A stretch of 64,000 bases of DNA from Luscinia megarhynchos. Taxonomy: Eukaryota > Chordata > Aves > Passeriformes > Turdidae. The notes under the pieces were generated by a model. It had not been told where the DNA came from, did no database searches, and saw only the letters and a list, made by a program, of their open reading frames with translations. A program made the translations under genes and the position numbers. Location: positions 40,026,360-40,090,359 of the forward strand of contig JAPFBE010000003.1 of NCBI GenBank assembly GCA_034336665.1, given 5' to 3'. This document shows positions 1-10,959 of the stretch, piece by piece (the stretch's first letter is position 1; every line of letters begins with the position of its first letter).

Positions 1-23
1 AGGCAGCACCAGCCAGAGAGCAG
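1..23 (-). CDS. Possible start of the next downstream exon, cut by the window edge
   Basis: A strong acceptor (CCAACTCTGCCCACTTGTTTCAG) ends at 24 on the minus strand. Phase 2 entry from the transmembrane exon donor leaves the remaining bases open (TCSLAGAA). Only 23 bases are visible, so this is a splice-site call rather than a gene call. A weaker competing acceptor (TATTTGCACAG) lies at about 168 and would give 23 open codons before a stop. Confidence 0.25.
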
Positions 24-314
24 CTGAAACAAGTGGGCAGAGTTGGGAGATTTGCATCCTGGTCCTTCTCCTGACTCTGCCTCATCTCTACCTCTACTTC
101 AATGTTTGCTTTCCCAGACAGCCAGTAACAGCTTGTCCCACTGCTGCTCCACGTCTCTGGGGCACCCTGTGCAAATACATTTCAGAAAAGACTATTCATT
201 GATATTAATTAAGAGGACAGTTAAAGGACTGCACTGGGGAAATCTCAGCAGAGTACTGCCAGCAGTTGCTTTGTCAAGCCAGCAATAAATAACTGCAGTG
301 AAAAGCCAACTCAC

Positions 315-450
315 GTGTCTTCCTCCAGCAGCCATGACATGACTATGCAACACACAATTATCCAAAGCAGCAGCACACACACGGCTACTGTAATCCCTAG
401 AATATAGTACATGTTCAGCAATTCAGGAGCCTGAGTCATGGCCTCTTCCT
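315..450 (-). CDS. Transmembrane exon of an unrecognised small type I membrane protein
   Basis: Seen: on the minus strand a pyrimidine-rich acceptor (TTCTCTTCTCCTGCAG) precedes base 450, and the exon ends at 315 followed by the strong donor GTGAGT. The 136 bases hold two leading bases, 44 open codons and two trailing bases, so it is entered in phase 1 and left in phase 2. It encodes an acidic and polar lead (EEAMTQAPELLNM), then about 27 hydrophobic residues beginning YYILGITVAVCVLLLWIIV and ending near MSWL, then the acidic residues LEEDT. This is the form of a single-pass helix followed by a cytoplasmic start. The entry phase matches the 37-base exon at 1426-1462. The cytoplasmic tail must lie in exons below base 315, possibly one starting at base 23. 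The family is not recognised. An intronic open frame is unlikely given both splice sites and the helix. Confidence 0.72.
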
Positions 451-983
451 CTGCAGGAGAAGAGAAAACAGCACACATTACAGTGCTCTGTGCTACAAAT
501 TATCTCACAAGTGGCCTCATTCCCAAAAGAGCTAAATTCTGAAATTCCTGGGAACTGAGTGTGGTTGGAAGAGAGCAGTCTCTCCTCCTGTCCAGGCATG
601 ACTACGAGCATCTCTCTGGCACACTGGTGGCAGTAGAGATAGCAGTTATCCTCAGAGAGCTGCTCCTGTTTCTTTCTCAACACTGTCTGCAGCCCTGCTG
701 GTCCCTGCAAACCAAAATGGCCTGCACCTCCTTCCCAGCAACCAAGGGCCCTCTCTGCTCCAGTGACTGGCAGGGTGCTCTCCCTGTCCTGGCTCAGGAG
801 CAGCTGGCTCCTCTGCACACCCCTCTCACACTCCAGAAGCACCAACAGTCACACTCATCCCACCACAGCTATCACTCTGCTGCCTGAAAACCCATCACAA
901 GCAGAAGTGCCTGCAGAATCTCTCCTGGGTTGTCATTCTTGCCTTGAAGCTGTGCATGAGGTGAATACAAATTGAGCACACAC

Positions 984-1107
984 CTGTTCCTGACATCTGG
1001 ACTCACATCTGCACAAAGCAGCTCTGACCAGTAATTGTACAACTGTGGCAGCAGCTGGGACTCATCTAGGAGCTCAGCTGGTAGCAGACACTGTGCTCTC
1101 TGTGGCT
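984..1107 (-). CDS. Candidate exon of the same gene, phase mismatch with the transmembrane exon
   Basis: Seen: a fair acceptor (CCTTGCCTGGGCTGCAG) ends at 1108 and a donor (AACAG, then GTGTGT) follows 984. The 124 bases stay open in phase 1 entry, phase 2 exit, and would encode AQCLLPAELLDESQLL, then PQLYNYWSELLCADVSPDVR, with two cysteines and no hydrophobic helix. Entry phase agrees with the 37-base exon upstream. Exit phase does not agree with the transmembrane exon: joining them directly gives an early stop. If real, it needs another small exon between about 983 and 451 (one possible acceptor is the TTTTCAG ending at 882), or it belongs to an alternative transcript. It could also be a chance open stretch in an intron. 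Confidence 0.35.
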
Positions 1108-1425
1108 CTGCAGCCCAGGCAAGGTGTAGAATCAAGTGTCTCTGCAGAGAGGCTCTGACCAATCCCTTCCTGCTGCCCAGGCTACGGGAAGCTAAAAGCT
1201 CAGCTCCCTGGGTCCTAAGTTAACAGAGTGAGTTATACTCAGTTCTCAGTTTGCTCCAAGTCTTTCAGGACTTCCTTTGGAACTTCAAGTGTCTGCTGGA
1301 AATCATTCCCTCTTTTAGCTTTATATGAGGACATTAACAGAAATTATTAAGTTACATTTCAAAAAAAATTACATGGGAAAGGAAAGCTTGCTCTCTGAAG
1401 TCAGTAGAGACTCACAGCTACTCAC

Positions 1426-1462
1426 CCATGTCATAAACGCCGGGAACCAGCACAGGAGCCTC
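1426..1462 (-). CDS. 37-base exon encoding the short ectodomain
   Basis: Seen: the acceptor TTTTCCACTTCCTCAG ends at 1463 and the donor GTGAGT starts at 1425. The exon reads EAPVLVPGVYDM plus one base, so it is entered in phase 0 and left in phase 1. The upstream exon at 1551-1619 ends in phase 0 and the transmembrane exon at 315-450 starts in phase 1, so all three join in a single frame. Their fusion gives a signal peptide, an ectodomain of roughly 26 residues rich in acidic residues, and a membrane helix. Such a small exon is hard to call alone; the support comes from two good splice sites and phase agreement on both sides. No family motif such as FXYD is visible. Confidence 0.55.
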
Positions 1463-1550
1463 CTGAGGAAGTGGAAAAGCCCTCTCTCTGGCCACATCTA
1501 CAACCACATGTGAGATGTATCATAACACGTGCTGCTCTCCACTGTCATAC

Positions 1551-1619
1551 CTGAGCACAGAACGTGGGGATGGCACACAGCAGGAGGCTGGCTAACCACT
1601 GCCAGGCTTCTGCCTCCAC
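1551..1619 (-). CDS. Signal-peptide exon with GTG at the expected start position
   Basis: Seen: the frame reads V/M-EAEAWQWLASLLLCAIPTFCAQ and ends exactly at the donor CAG|GTATGA at 1551, in phase 0. It has the n-region, hydrophobic core (LASLLLCAI) and small-residue end (FCA before Q) of a cleavable signal peptide. The first codon of this natural-looking peptide, 1617-1619, is GTG rather than ATG, and no in-frame ATG lies upstream before a stop. Three readings are possible. The exon may be internal, entered at the AG at 1621-1622 (poor pyrimidine tract). Initiation may be at a non-ATG codon. Or the start may have been lost by mutation, making the locus a pseudogene or allele. Downstream it joins the 37-base exon in frame. 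Confidence 0.45.
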
Positions 1620-2110
1620 TCTGCCACTCCCCACCCCTCTGCTTGTTAGGAGCCCTTCACCCCTCCCCAGAGCCGCTGCCGCCCCCCATCCCCTCGTGGT
1701 GTGTTTGCCCCGTGCTGCACCGGGCACTGCTCACCCAGCCTCTGCCTGGGGCTGGGTGCAGGTGTCTGCCTGCCCACCTGCTCCCTGCCCTCCAGCTGGA
1801 GCTGGCTGCGTGTCCTGGGCTTGCAGGAGCAGCAGAAAGAGGAGGAGGCACTGGGTGAGCACCATGCCCCCCATCCTTGCAGCATGTTGCTGCTGCTGGG
1901 GCAGCATTGCCCCCAGCTGGCACGGAACATGCCAGAGGGGCTCTGTGACCTCACAGCCCACGGCCTCCACCAGGGCTGCCCGAGCTGCTTCCACTGCCCC
2001 TGAATTCCTCAATCTGCCCACTGCTGAATTTCCTGTTTCTGCATGAGCATGGAAGGAGCAGAAGTGGAGAAGGGTGGCCCTATTTCGGGAGGCAGCACTG
2101 TGCATGGGAG
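1560..2110. promoter_or_regulatory. GC-rich block over the presumed 5' end of the minus-strand gene
   Basis: This stretch is much richer in G and C than anything within tens of kilobases (runs such as GCCGCTGCCGCCCCCCATCC), although CpG is only modest. It lies exactly over the candidate first exons and extends upstream of them on the minus strand, which fits a promoter-proximal position. No TATA box in the correct orientation and no defined factor site was recognised. It could instead be a GC-rich insertion. Confidence 0.3.
1735..1874 (-). CDS. Possible upstream first exon with a second signal-peptide-like frame
   Basis: Seen: an ATG at 1872-1874 starts MGGMVLTQCLLLFLLLLQAQ, with a second ATG four codons in, followed by a Gly/Gln/Pro-rich stretch, and reaches a strong donor (GCTGG|GTGAGC) at 1735 in phase 2. 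The hydrophobic run after a short n-region looks like a signal peptide. Joined to an acceptor at 1621 it would enter the frame of exon 1551-1619 in phase, through a short intron of about 113 bases whose acceptor lacks a good pyrimidine tract. Two signal-like cores in a row would be odd, so this may be an alternative first exon, 5' leader, or chance in GC-rich DNA full of CTG/CTC codons. Confidence 0.25.
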
Positions 2111-2610
2111 TGCAGAGCCACTCAGGTCTTTCTTCTCAGAAATCTGTATCAAAAGCTCCCTATAAAGACTGCATCAAAGAGCCAACTGCAAGTGCCTTTT
2201 GACTATTTTTGTCAGACAGCATTCTATCAAGAAACTAGATTTTCCCATCTCCTTTTGCTACAGTTTCATTACTATTAAAGACACCATTTCCTACCTCTGC
2301 AACTGTCCTTCTAAAATCAGCGTGCTGCCCCTAAGCTTATCCCTAGTGAGCCAGGCTTATCCCCTTCCCCTTGAAATCTAATTTACAGCTGTCTCAACCA
2401 GCCATGCTAACTCCTGAGCAGAGATCCCTCTCCCCTTTGAGACAAGTGCACCCCACTGCAGCCACCACTTTCAAGCTGACCTGTGATCAAAGCCCTCAAA
2501 ATTCCACTGGTAACACCAGGCTCCGAGCCAGGTATTCCACCTGTGTGGTTTTCCTGTTAAACACATTAAATAACAGGGAATATTGTAACAGGAAACCCTG
2601 GATGTAGGTA

Positions 2611-3056
2611 CAGACTGAGGAATGAGAGGCTGGAGAGAGTGGAAAGAGACTGCTCTGCGCTGCTGTGGCCTCACCCTCAAGTCTATGTGCAGTTTAGGGC
2701 ACCACAAGAGAAGAAATAAAGCTATTAGAAAGCAGCCAAAGGAGGGCTACAAAGATGGCGAAAGGTCTAGGGGAGTGCTGGAGGAGTGGCAGTGATCTCT
2801 TCTCTCAGGTGACCAGTGACAGGACCTGAGGGAATGGCCTGAAGCTCTGTCAGAGAGGTTTTGGTTGGGTATTAGGAAAAGTTTCTTCACCCAGAGCATG
2901 ATCAGGCACTGGAACAGGGTCCCCAGGGAATGGCCATGACACCAAGCCTGACAGAGCTCAAGAAGTGTTTGGACAATGCCCTCGAGCACATGGTGCAATT
3001 CTTAGGATTGAGTTATTCTTGTGGGTCACTTCCAAGTCAGGAGATTCTATTATTAC
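2611..3056 (+). repeat. CR1 LINE 3' fragment
   Basis: The stretch carries the familiar avian CR1 tail phrases in order: GGCCTCACCCTCAAG-like, AAAGGAGGGCTACAAAGATGG-like, a GGTGACCAGTGACAGGACC-like line, GTTTCTTCACCCAGAG, GCACTGGAACAGGGTCCCC and GGTCACTTCCAAGTCAGGA, ending in ATTCTATTATTA, a decayed form of the CR1 terminus. Internal deletions and stops make it a dead copy. Open frames across it are shadows of CR1. Confidence 0.85.
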
Positions 3057-6000
3057 CCTTGGCAGTGGGTTAAAAAATATAGCTGTGGTGATATTTAAGG
3101 TCATGGGCTCTCAAGTGGTGTCTGATGTGAGGAGAGTGGGTTTGTATAAAGATCCATCAGCTGTAAGCCAGATGGATACCAATCCTGCAACAGGATATGA
3201 CTGTAAGCAGGATGTCAAAGAGATTTTAATTATGCAACAACTTAAATTTAAGTAAGAAGCAAAAAAGGAGTGGGGAAGAAGCTCATTTTGGAGATGTCAA
3301 GAATACTTTGTGTGACAGATTGCTAGATTCTTTTGTTTAGGAAGCTAGACGAGGGGCATAAGTGAGAAATAGAGGGAGCACAGCAGCTACTTATTTGTTT
3401 TTAATACTCACAATTTTTCTTGCAGATTAGCTTTCCATCATGCTGGAGTCCTCAAGGAAAGAGCTAGAGGGGTGTTGGGTATGGCATGCCATGCCCAAAT
3501 CACTTGTGATTATCTAACTCCTTCTATAACACAAGCACCCCAAACACAAATTGGGAAAAAGAGAGCAAAAGCTTGGTGATTTTTGAGTTTGTCACTGTAT
3601 TTTAAAAATTCTTCTGCCAATGCACTTCTCTGACATATGACTGTAACTACAAGCCATAAAACACTGTGAATGGACAAGAAATGCAAGCACTGTTCCCTGT
3701 TCACAGGCACACAATAATTTTGCAAACTGTCACTTTGGGGCACTGGAAACAGAAATGGAAAATACCTCACTAAATGGTAAATAGAATGCCTGATCACCTA
3801 AGGAAGATATCCTTACTGTGCATATTCATTTAGGTACTGCACCTACACCTCTGTGCTTGTAGTGAGTCAGCCACATAGCACACACTGTCAGGATCCACAG
3901 CACACAATGCACTACTCAGCCTACAGCTACTAATTCTGACAAAATAAGGAGTTCAAAGGGCGTTAAAAGGAGTGAACTACAAGAAACAGATGGTCTCTCA
4001 TGGAACATATTTGCAAAAACAACACTTGAACTCCTGCAAAGAGTACTGCCACTGATTGCCAAGAAGCCACCTGATGCCCAGTGTGATGCTATCATGCAAA
4101 CAAATGGAAGACACAGTAATCCCAACACCCAACCTTTGTCACTTCCTAAGGCTAACAATCTTACAACCATGTAACATTGACTTTCTCTATAAGGTTTGTC
4201 TGAAAAAAGACACATAGAACATGAATAAGTCCTATGATCCTCAAGTTCCATCAACACTATGGGAATAATCTCTTGTCATGTGAAATAGACACTTAGGGAA
4301 TCCTGCAGAGCCCTGCTTCATTGAGGACCATTCATACAGCTGAGTAAAATCCTGCCTAGCAAGCTCTTGGGAATCCTGGATGCTTTGGATCAGCATTCCC
4401 CAGGAGGATGGACACCAGAGAGACTTCTAAAGCTACAAGTGCCAGCCTTGAGGAAGAAATTCCACACTGAAAGTTGCTTCATGACAAACAGGACAAATAA
4501 AATCACTTCCAAAAGCTTCTTTAGCCCCTCCTAAGTTTCTGTAGACATAATGATGAAGACCAGAGACAGACATCTCTCCCCATATGTTTTTACAGGAAAT
4601 TATGACACAGCCTTAGTAAATGGATATGATTAATCATTTATAGAAACATTCTCATTTCTGACAGCACAGGAAAAGAAAACAGCATAAGTAAAGATTCTCA
4701 CATCTTTTCCACACCATGAAAAAGACTACCACAATCAAGACTCTCAGACAAGGCTGCTCCTTCTGCAAAGGAAGATGGGAAATTGGTTCTGCTAGAACTG
4801 AAGAAAGTAAGAAAAGCTAGAAATAGTCAGTATTTGGGCTACAACCAGTTTTCAGAGGCATTACTGCAAGGGAGAAGACCTGCACACCAGCATTACTGAG
4901 AGGGAGAAGACTAAGCAGACAGAAGAGAGAATGGCCAGAAGAACTTTTTACCACACATGGCTCTGGCTGTCAGATGAGAAAATCTCACTCTTTACTGCCT
5001 GACCTGCATTGCTGCTATCTATAGTCACTTTGCTTTGTGCTGAAAATTTTTAACACCATTTTTAACTACTTGTACTATCATACCCGTCACCATATCTATT
5101 TCTTCTGGACAAAATTTTATCTGGATAACTCACCCAAAGAGATACAAATTTTGAGGAAAGAAAAAGAAATCTTTAGATTAAATGCTTATGTACCTCATTA
5201 CTCTAAAAGTGTTGGCAGCTATTTGAGTTTGCATTTAGGATAAACACTCAATTGTCTACTGTTTCACAAAAGAGAAGAAAACTATTAAGGAAGTATAGTT
5301 TTCCATTTTGAATTGAATTGCCCCATAAACAGAAAATATTGTTCTATTTGTTCTCTGTCCAACATGTCATTTTTGCAGACTTTTGTTTTAGTTGAAAATA
5401 TAATCTCATGTGACATTTATATTACAGATTTTAAAGACAGGTACCTGCTAGGCTTTGAATCTCTTCAATGAGAACAGGAGGTAAATAAATCCAAAGTCTT
5501 TAAAACTCCATCTACTAACTTTTCATTGTCACACTGGAAAACACCAGTGAATAAAGTATTCTTCAAAGAAGATGACAGATCACTACATTTGAAACACCCC
5601 AAACAATTTCCTCAATCATACATTATAATGCGTATTGCTGGAGTTCAGTGGCATCCACACCAAATAGAAATGTTCAATCATTTTTAGAAACATTCTTACT
5701 TTGACAGTGCAGGAGAAGAAAGTGTCATCAGCAAGGCTGGATTCTTCTCTTTTGAAAAAACATTATTGGAAATGCACATGATTCCATAAGCCCAAGCATA
5801 CCCTGGATAAGATACACTTACCATTAGCACGCCCTCAAGCAGCTTCATAGGCTGCCAGGAGAACTCCAAAACATCCTTCCATGGACTTGGTGTGCACAGG
5901 AGACAGCAGGAAGAGAAAGGGTGTGCTCCTGCCATCGTGGTTAGGACCAGTTTGGGCACAGCCACCACATACCAACAAAGCACTTCTTCAATTGTTATCT

Positions 6001-9000
6001 TGGCACTGTGTAATAAAAATGATCTTAAGCAAGGAAGACTTTGTGATGTGTGAGAGTCCCATCTCTCTTCTTCCAGCACTACCAAGAGTTACTCAACCTA
6101 TAGTCCTAACTCACTGGACAACTCATTATATTTGAAAAGTGAAGGGCACTTATATTGCAAAATTAATTAAATCTCTCAAGAAAGAGGTGCTACTAGGAGT
6201 TCAAAGTCTTTGGAAGTTAGAAGCCTTCACTTCTGTATGAACCCTCTTATCAGAACAGAAATCAGACTCATAGTCTTTCAAGGACAGAAACATGAAGCAA
6301 ATTGAATGATCTTACAGAATTAAATACTGTGATGAAAAGCTGTTGAAAATAAAGCAAGTAGATGCTGTAATCACAGACCTGCAAGCATGAGATAGCAGTG
6401 AGTTAGTCTTTGTATCTTACTTTTACAATACATATAAACCCCAAACCATTTCCTTCTAAATTGCAAAAGCAGATTCCCCTATAGATAGGGATGCTAAAAA
6501 ATGCAACAGAAGCAAATTTTATAAACACCAAATTATAAATGCACCAGCATTTAATTTAGCATTGAAATATGATTAAGCTTCCTGATTGAAATTAAACAGG
6601 AAAAAAGAACTGCAGTCTTGCAGGTCTTCACTGATAAAAACCAAGGAAACCTCAGAGCACCTTCTCAACACAAGAATATTTCCTCCTCATCTCCTCCCTT
6701 GCTTAATTACTAAAATTCTGAGGTACAAACTGTACAACAGACAATGCAAAATAAAACTGCTCTTCCATATATTATCAGAACAAGAAACCTCATCTCTTTC
6801 TAACAGTATGAGCAATTTTTCACAGTTACTAATTATTAGGTAGGATAAGGAAGAATTCAGGAAAAAAAGACAAAAATCCAGAGTGGCTTAGCACTGAAAC
6901 AGCAAATGAAAAAGTATCTCTCATTAATTCCTTCTCCCAGTTCTACCAGCAAAAAAACACATACCAATGATTTTAAAGCATAACAACTGTCATGTTGTGC
7001 ATCAATTTAAGTTCCATAGCATTTATATGCATCAAAACCAAATCTGCAGTGTGGCAAAACATACACTTACAAGTCTCAACAGGCAATCATAAGGCTGAAG
7101 GGAAATGCAAATATAGTCCTGCCCACAATCTACTGATCTTTTGATGAGAAGAAAGGCCAGGATCAACCAAAAGATGATTTGAGAAAGTTTAAAAAAATTA
7201 AAAATAAATCTCTGTGTCTTTCAAAAGTTTGGTATTGATTTCTTTGATGGAAAACTCAAAACTAGCAAGAACAACAGACACATTTCATTGCTAACTGATA
7301 AGAGGGTTGATGTAGTCATATTTTTGGACATAATGTTGAGTGCTTATATGTGTCTTTTTATACAGAGGAACATCCAGATTATTCATTTAAACACATTTAC
7401 AATGCATATTCCTTTTCATAGGATCCTTTTAGAAGTTTGAAAACTATAGCAGCAGAAAAACACACAGACTTACCATAATTCAGGGTTGTTTAGTAAACCA
7501 TGCATCTATTCTAAATCCTATAGAGCTCAAACACAATCTCAATAAATAGTCACTGAAGAGATTTAATTTATAGACCTCAAAGACCCTTGGTTATCACATT
7601 CATCACAGACTTACTAGCAAGCCTACTACATTGTATTTAAATAGCAGAGACAAAATAGCAATGGAAAGGAAATAAACTACTGGCTCTTTTATCCTAAATA
7701 TTGTTGGTTTATATGTTTTATATACAGTTTACAGTAGAATTTATTTGGAACAGAACTGCAGGTTTTGCACTACAATGTAAAAAGCTAAACAAAACAAGAC
7801 CAAGCCAAGGAAAATCTCCAGACTCATAGAGACCTTGTTAAATTTGCAACTAAAACTCACTTTTAGAGCAGAAAGGACAAAGTTCAGGCTGTGTCCCTTC
7901 GAGCACATTTAAGTATGTGGCCAGAGCTGCTGTTCTACAGAACCCTTGCATCACTAGAAGTAATTCTGTACATGCCTTTGATGGCTTTTGCTTGCTCTAG
8001 TTACCTGAGCAAATTCCAAACACAGCTGCAAATGGCAGTGGGGCCTTTGTGTGTTTGGTTTTTTTGTTTCAAAATAAGACCATAAGCCATAAGGTGAAGA
8101 GCTTAGAAAAAGAGACATTCTCATGGATTGATGTGGAATTCACTGCACGTTCCCTGCTCAGCAGCATTGCATTTTTCTCCAACCAGAAGGAAGTGCTAGG
8201 AGCAGCCAAGATCCTTTCAAACAATGTCATCTCCACCACTCAAAAATACTCGTCCTTCCTTCTTGCTGCTACAAAATGGAAAGAAATGACATTTAACAAA
8301 ACCCAAGTAGGGTGTATATTAGTAAGGGAAAAATAAGCAAGTGGATTCAGGACCTTGAAACTTCCGAACTCCATCTGCACCCTCATTCACTTTCCAGTGT
8401 GCACCCCAAGTGGAAAATGAGTGCACTGAAAACATGTTCTTTAGGACTGCAGTATGTGGTTGTGAGAAAAGGAAGGAGCAATAAAGTGAAACAGAGAATT
8501 CTGGTTTTATATTCACAACTTTCTAAGTTTTTCCTCACTATACTTACTGTATGTTTGCTGGTACGTTTTCTATTAAGTTCAAGCAGAAAAATTGAAAAAC
8601 TGAGAAAAATAAATTCCACTGCATTCAACAGTGTATCAGAAAGTGACAACACCTTCATCACAGATGCACTCCTAATGAGAGAAAAGGCCTCACTCTGTAT
8701 TAATTTTTCTGCCTTAAGACCAACAAGTGGAACAAAACAGGGAAATACCCCTCCAGCTTGCTGTACCAGGAACATTTTCTTTAGAAGAACAGACTAAACT
8801 ATTTCCATTAACTGGCTCATTCAACAATGCGTGATTTTGGAAAAGTGCTTAAAAATAAAATCACTGCACAAAATCAAGGGAATAATTTTTGTTTTCATCC
8901 AATTTCAAATGCAAATGTAACTTAGTGAAAGGCATATGTTAAAAGATGATCATGTGATTTTGGAAGCCCCCTGAGCTGTTTCTGAGCCCCCTTTCTGCTT

Positions 9001-10959
9001 ATTCTCTAAAAAGCCAAACATGAGCAGATTGCTTGTCCAAGTAACCCACAACCTGACAGTTAATAGGTAAGATTCTTCCCTTCTTTTCACCTTTGAAACT
9101 TCCTCCTACAAAAGTTACCATGATTTCTTAACATCTTAGGACAGAGAATCATTTTCTACTTGTAAAGTATATTTTTAGGAAGAAATTAAATTCATAAATC
9201 AGTGAAGAGTTCATGAAAATTAAAGAGCCCATGAAAATAAAAAATCTTTATTTTCCTATGACTGCAAAATATATTGGTGCTGTGGAAAAATTCCAGATTG
9301 ATACTTGGGTAGGCAATAGGGCTGGTAAAGTGAGTCCCAAATACACTAAGCTTGAGACATTGTAGGCTAGTGAAGAACCTTGAGAGTGAGGAATGCTGGC
9401 TTAGCCTCACCTCTACCTTGCTCTGGAGCCTTTTCTGCAGTCAGCATGCTTTGTGCAGCACAGAGGGAGACACACAGCAGCATTTCTACATTTTCATTGC
9501 CATTGCCTTCCCTACACTAGGGTCTGATTATTTTTTAGCAAGACATACCTAGTGGAGATTGAAGTCACATGATTTCTTGAGCAAGTGAAGCAAATGAAGT
9601 AAATAAAATCCTACAGTGAAATTCTATCTTTATTGAACCTGTTATTCTCAAGATTGCAGAGGTTATGAAAACATGCTCTGTATCCCCACAGTAACCTGAA
9701 AAAAGCAATTTAATTACTTCCATCCTATATAATGAAGTTTTATCTTTACCCTTGCATCAAATCCAGATGTATCCTTCATTTTCATTTGCTATGTTGATGG
9801 ACTTACTTCACCTGGAAGTCCCTTTTGTCTTCTTAAGAAGTATCAACGAAAAGCTCTTCCCATAAAAAGTTTTTTGATTGATGAGCAGATGCTTAGCTCC
9901 TAATGATATTTCTGAGTTTAGTCTACTCTAAATGAAACAGATTAGCTAATTTTTAGCCGCTGAAGAATCATCTTAAATAAAGGTCACAGAACATCTCACT
10001 ATGCAATTAATAAAGATTTAGCTAGTAATTCCTTGATCAAATATTAGTATTTTTGATTGGTCCCAGAAGAAATATCCTTTTTTAATGCAAACCTGGCACA
10101 TGAATCAGAGCCACAGCTGCTGCCTGATATAATCAGTGTACAATATTCTAATCCCATGAACTCTGACTCAGCAAGCATCTGCTTTCCAAATAAACTTTAT
10201 TAAACAACATTTTTTCTTCAGAATTTTGTCAGCCAGGGTTTAAAAGGAAACAAATCTCAAACCCTTTTGTTGATGCACTTTGAAGTCAAGTACTGTATTT
10301 TACCTTCTTTCCAGAAGATATTCCCTGGGAATTTAAATGATTATGATACTGAGTTAGATTGTTTAATTATTAAAGAGGACACTGCTAAGCTTTTTTAACT
10401 GACATTTTATTCAAGCTACAGTTAGAGGATTTGTTTGGTCCATAAAGCTTGATGTGCAAGTTTTAATTGCTAGTATTTTACTATACCAACAGCCCCTTGG
10501 GTAGTAAGGAATTAAGTAAATTTATAACATCCATGTTTAAGTTTGTACATTGATTACCTGTCTGCTTCTAAACACACACCAAAAGACATAAATAGTGGAG
10601 GTCCAGAGCTACCATTCTCTCCTACTACCTTGCTATTAAATTAACAATTTTGTGATTGTAAATTTCCCATACAGTTTACAGACTGAGATCTTTTCTACTA
10701 CTGACAGAAAAAATTTTCAGCTGCAGATTCCATCATAAATGAACAATATTAACACCAAAAACACATGGACCTTTCAGAAGGGGCAGAATGCCAGTTTCTT
10801 CTCATCTTTTTGCCTTAATGCTTTCAGAAGTGCAATCATTTGCATGCAAACAAGCAGTAAGATTATTCTACATAGCTGAGGATGAGCCAGAAAGAAGGAA
10901 CATCACAGCACCATCATCTTGTAAAAAATGGAAATGCACAAAACTGTAGAAATGCTGAC
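3057..10959. other. AT-rich non-coding stretch, no supportable gene
   Basis: There is no coding frame with splice signals that I can defend. Most open frames are under 100 codons with no domain. The longest, 8312-8797, overlaps another open frame on the opposite strand and is treated as chance. A short diverged duplication links 4628-4715 with 5671-5758. The remainder is unique-looking AT-rich sequence. Confidence 0.6.

Noticed and set aside
423..845. 140-codon minus-strand open frame
   Set aside because: It has an acceptor-like GGTTTGCAG near 686 but runs through the real acceptor of the transmembrane exon in another frame and stops soon after. Best explained as intron.
1830..1884. Plus-strand pattern TTGCAG..GTGAG..CCTTGCAG resembling exon and intron borders
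   Set aside because: The implied intron is about 30 bases, too short for vertebrate splicing.
1564..2046. 160-codon plus-strand frame in the GC-rich block
   Set aside because: GC-rich DNA has few stops, several frames overlap here, and the splice signals and leader peptides are on the minus strand.
2161..2166. TATAAA box near the gene's 5' end
   Set aside because: It is on the plus strand, the wrong orientation for the minus-strand gene, and no plus-strand transcript start is supported.
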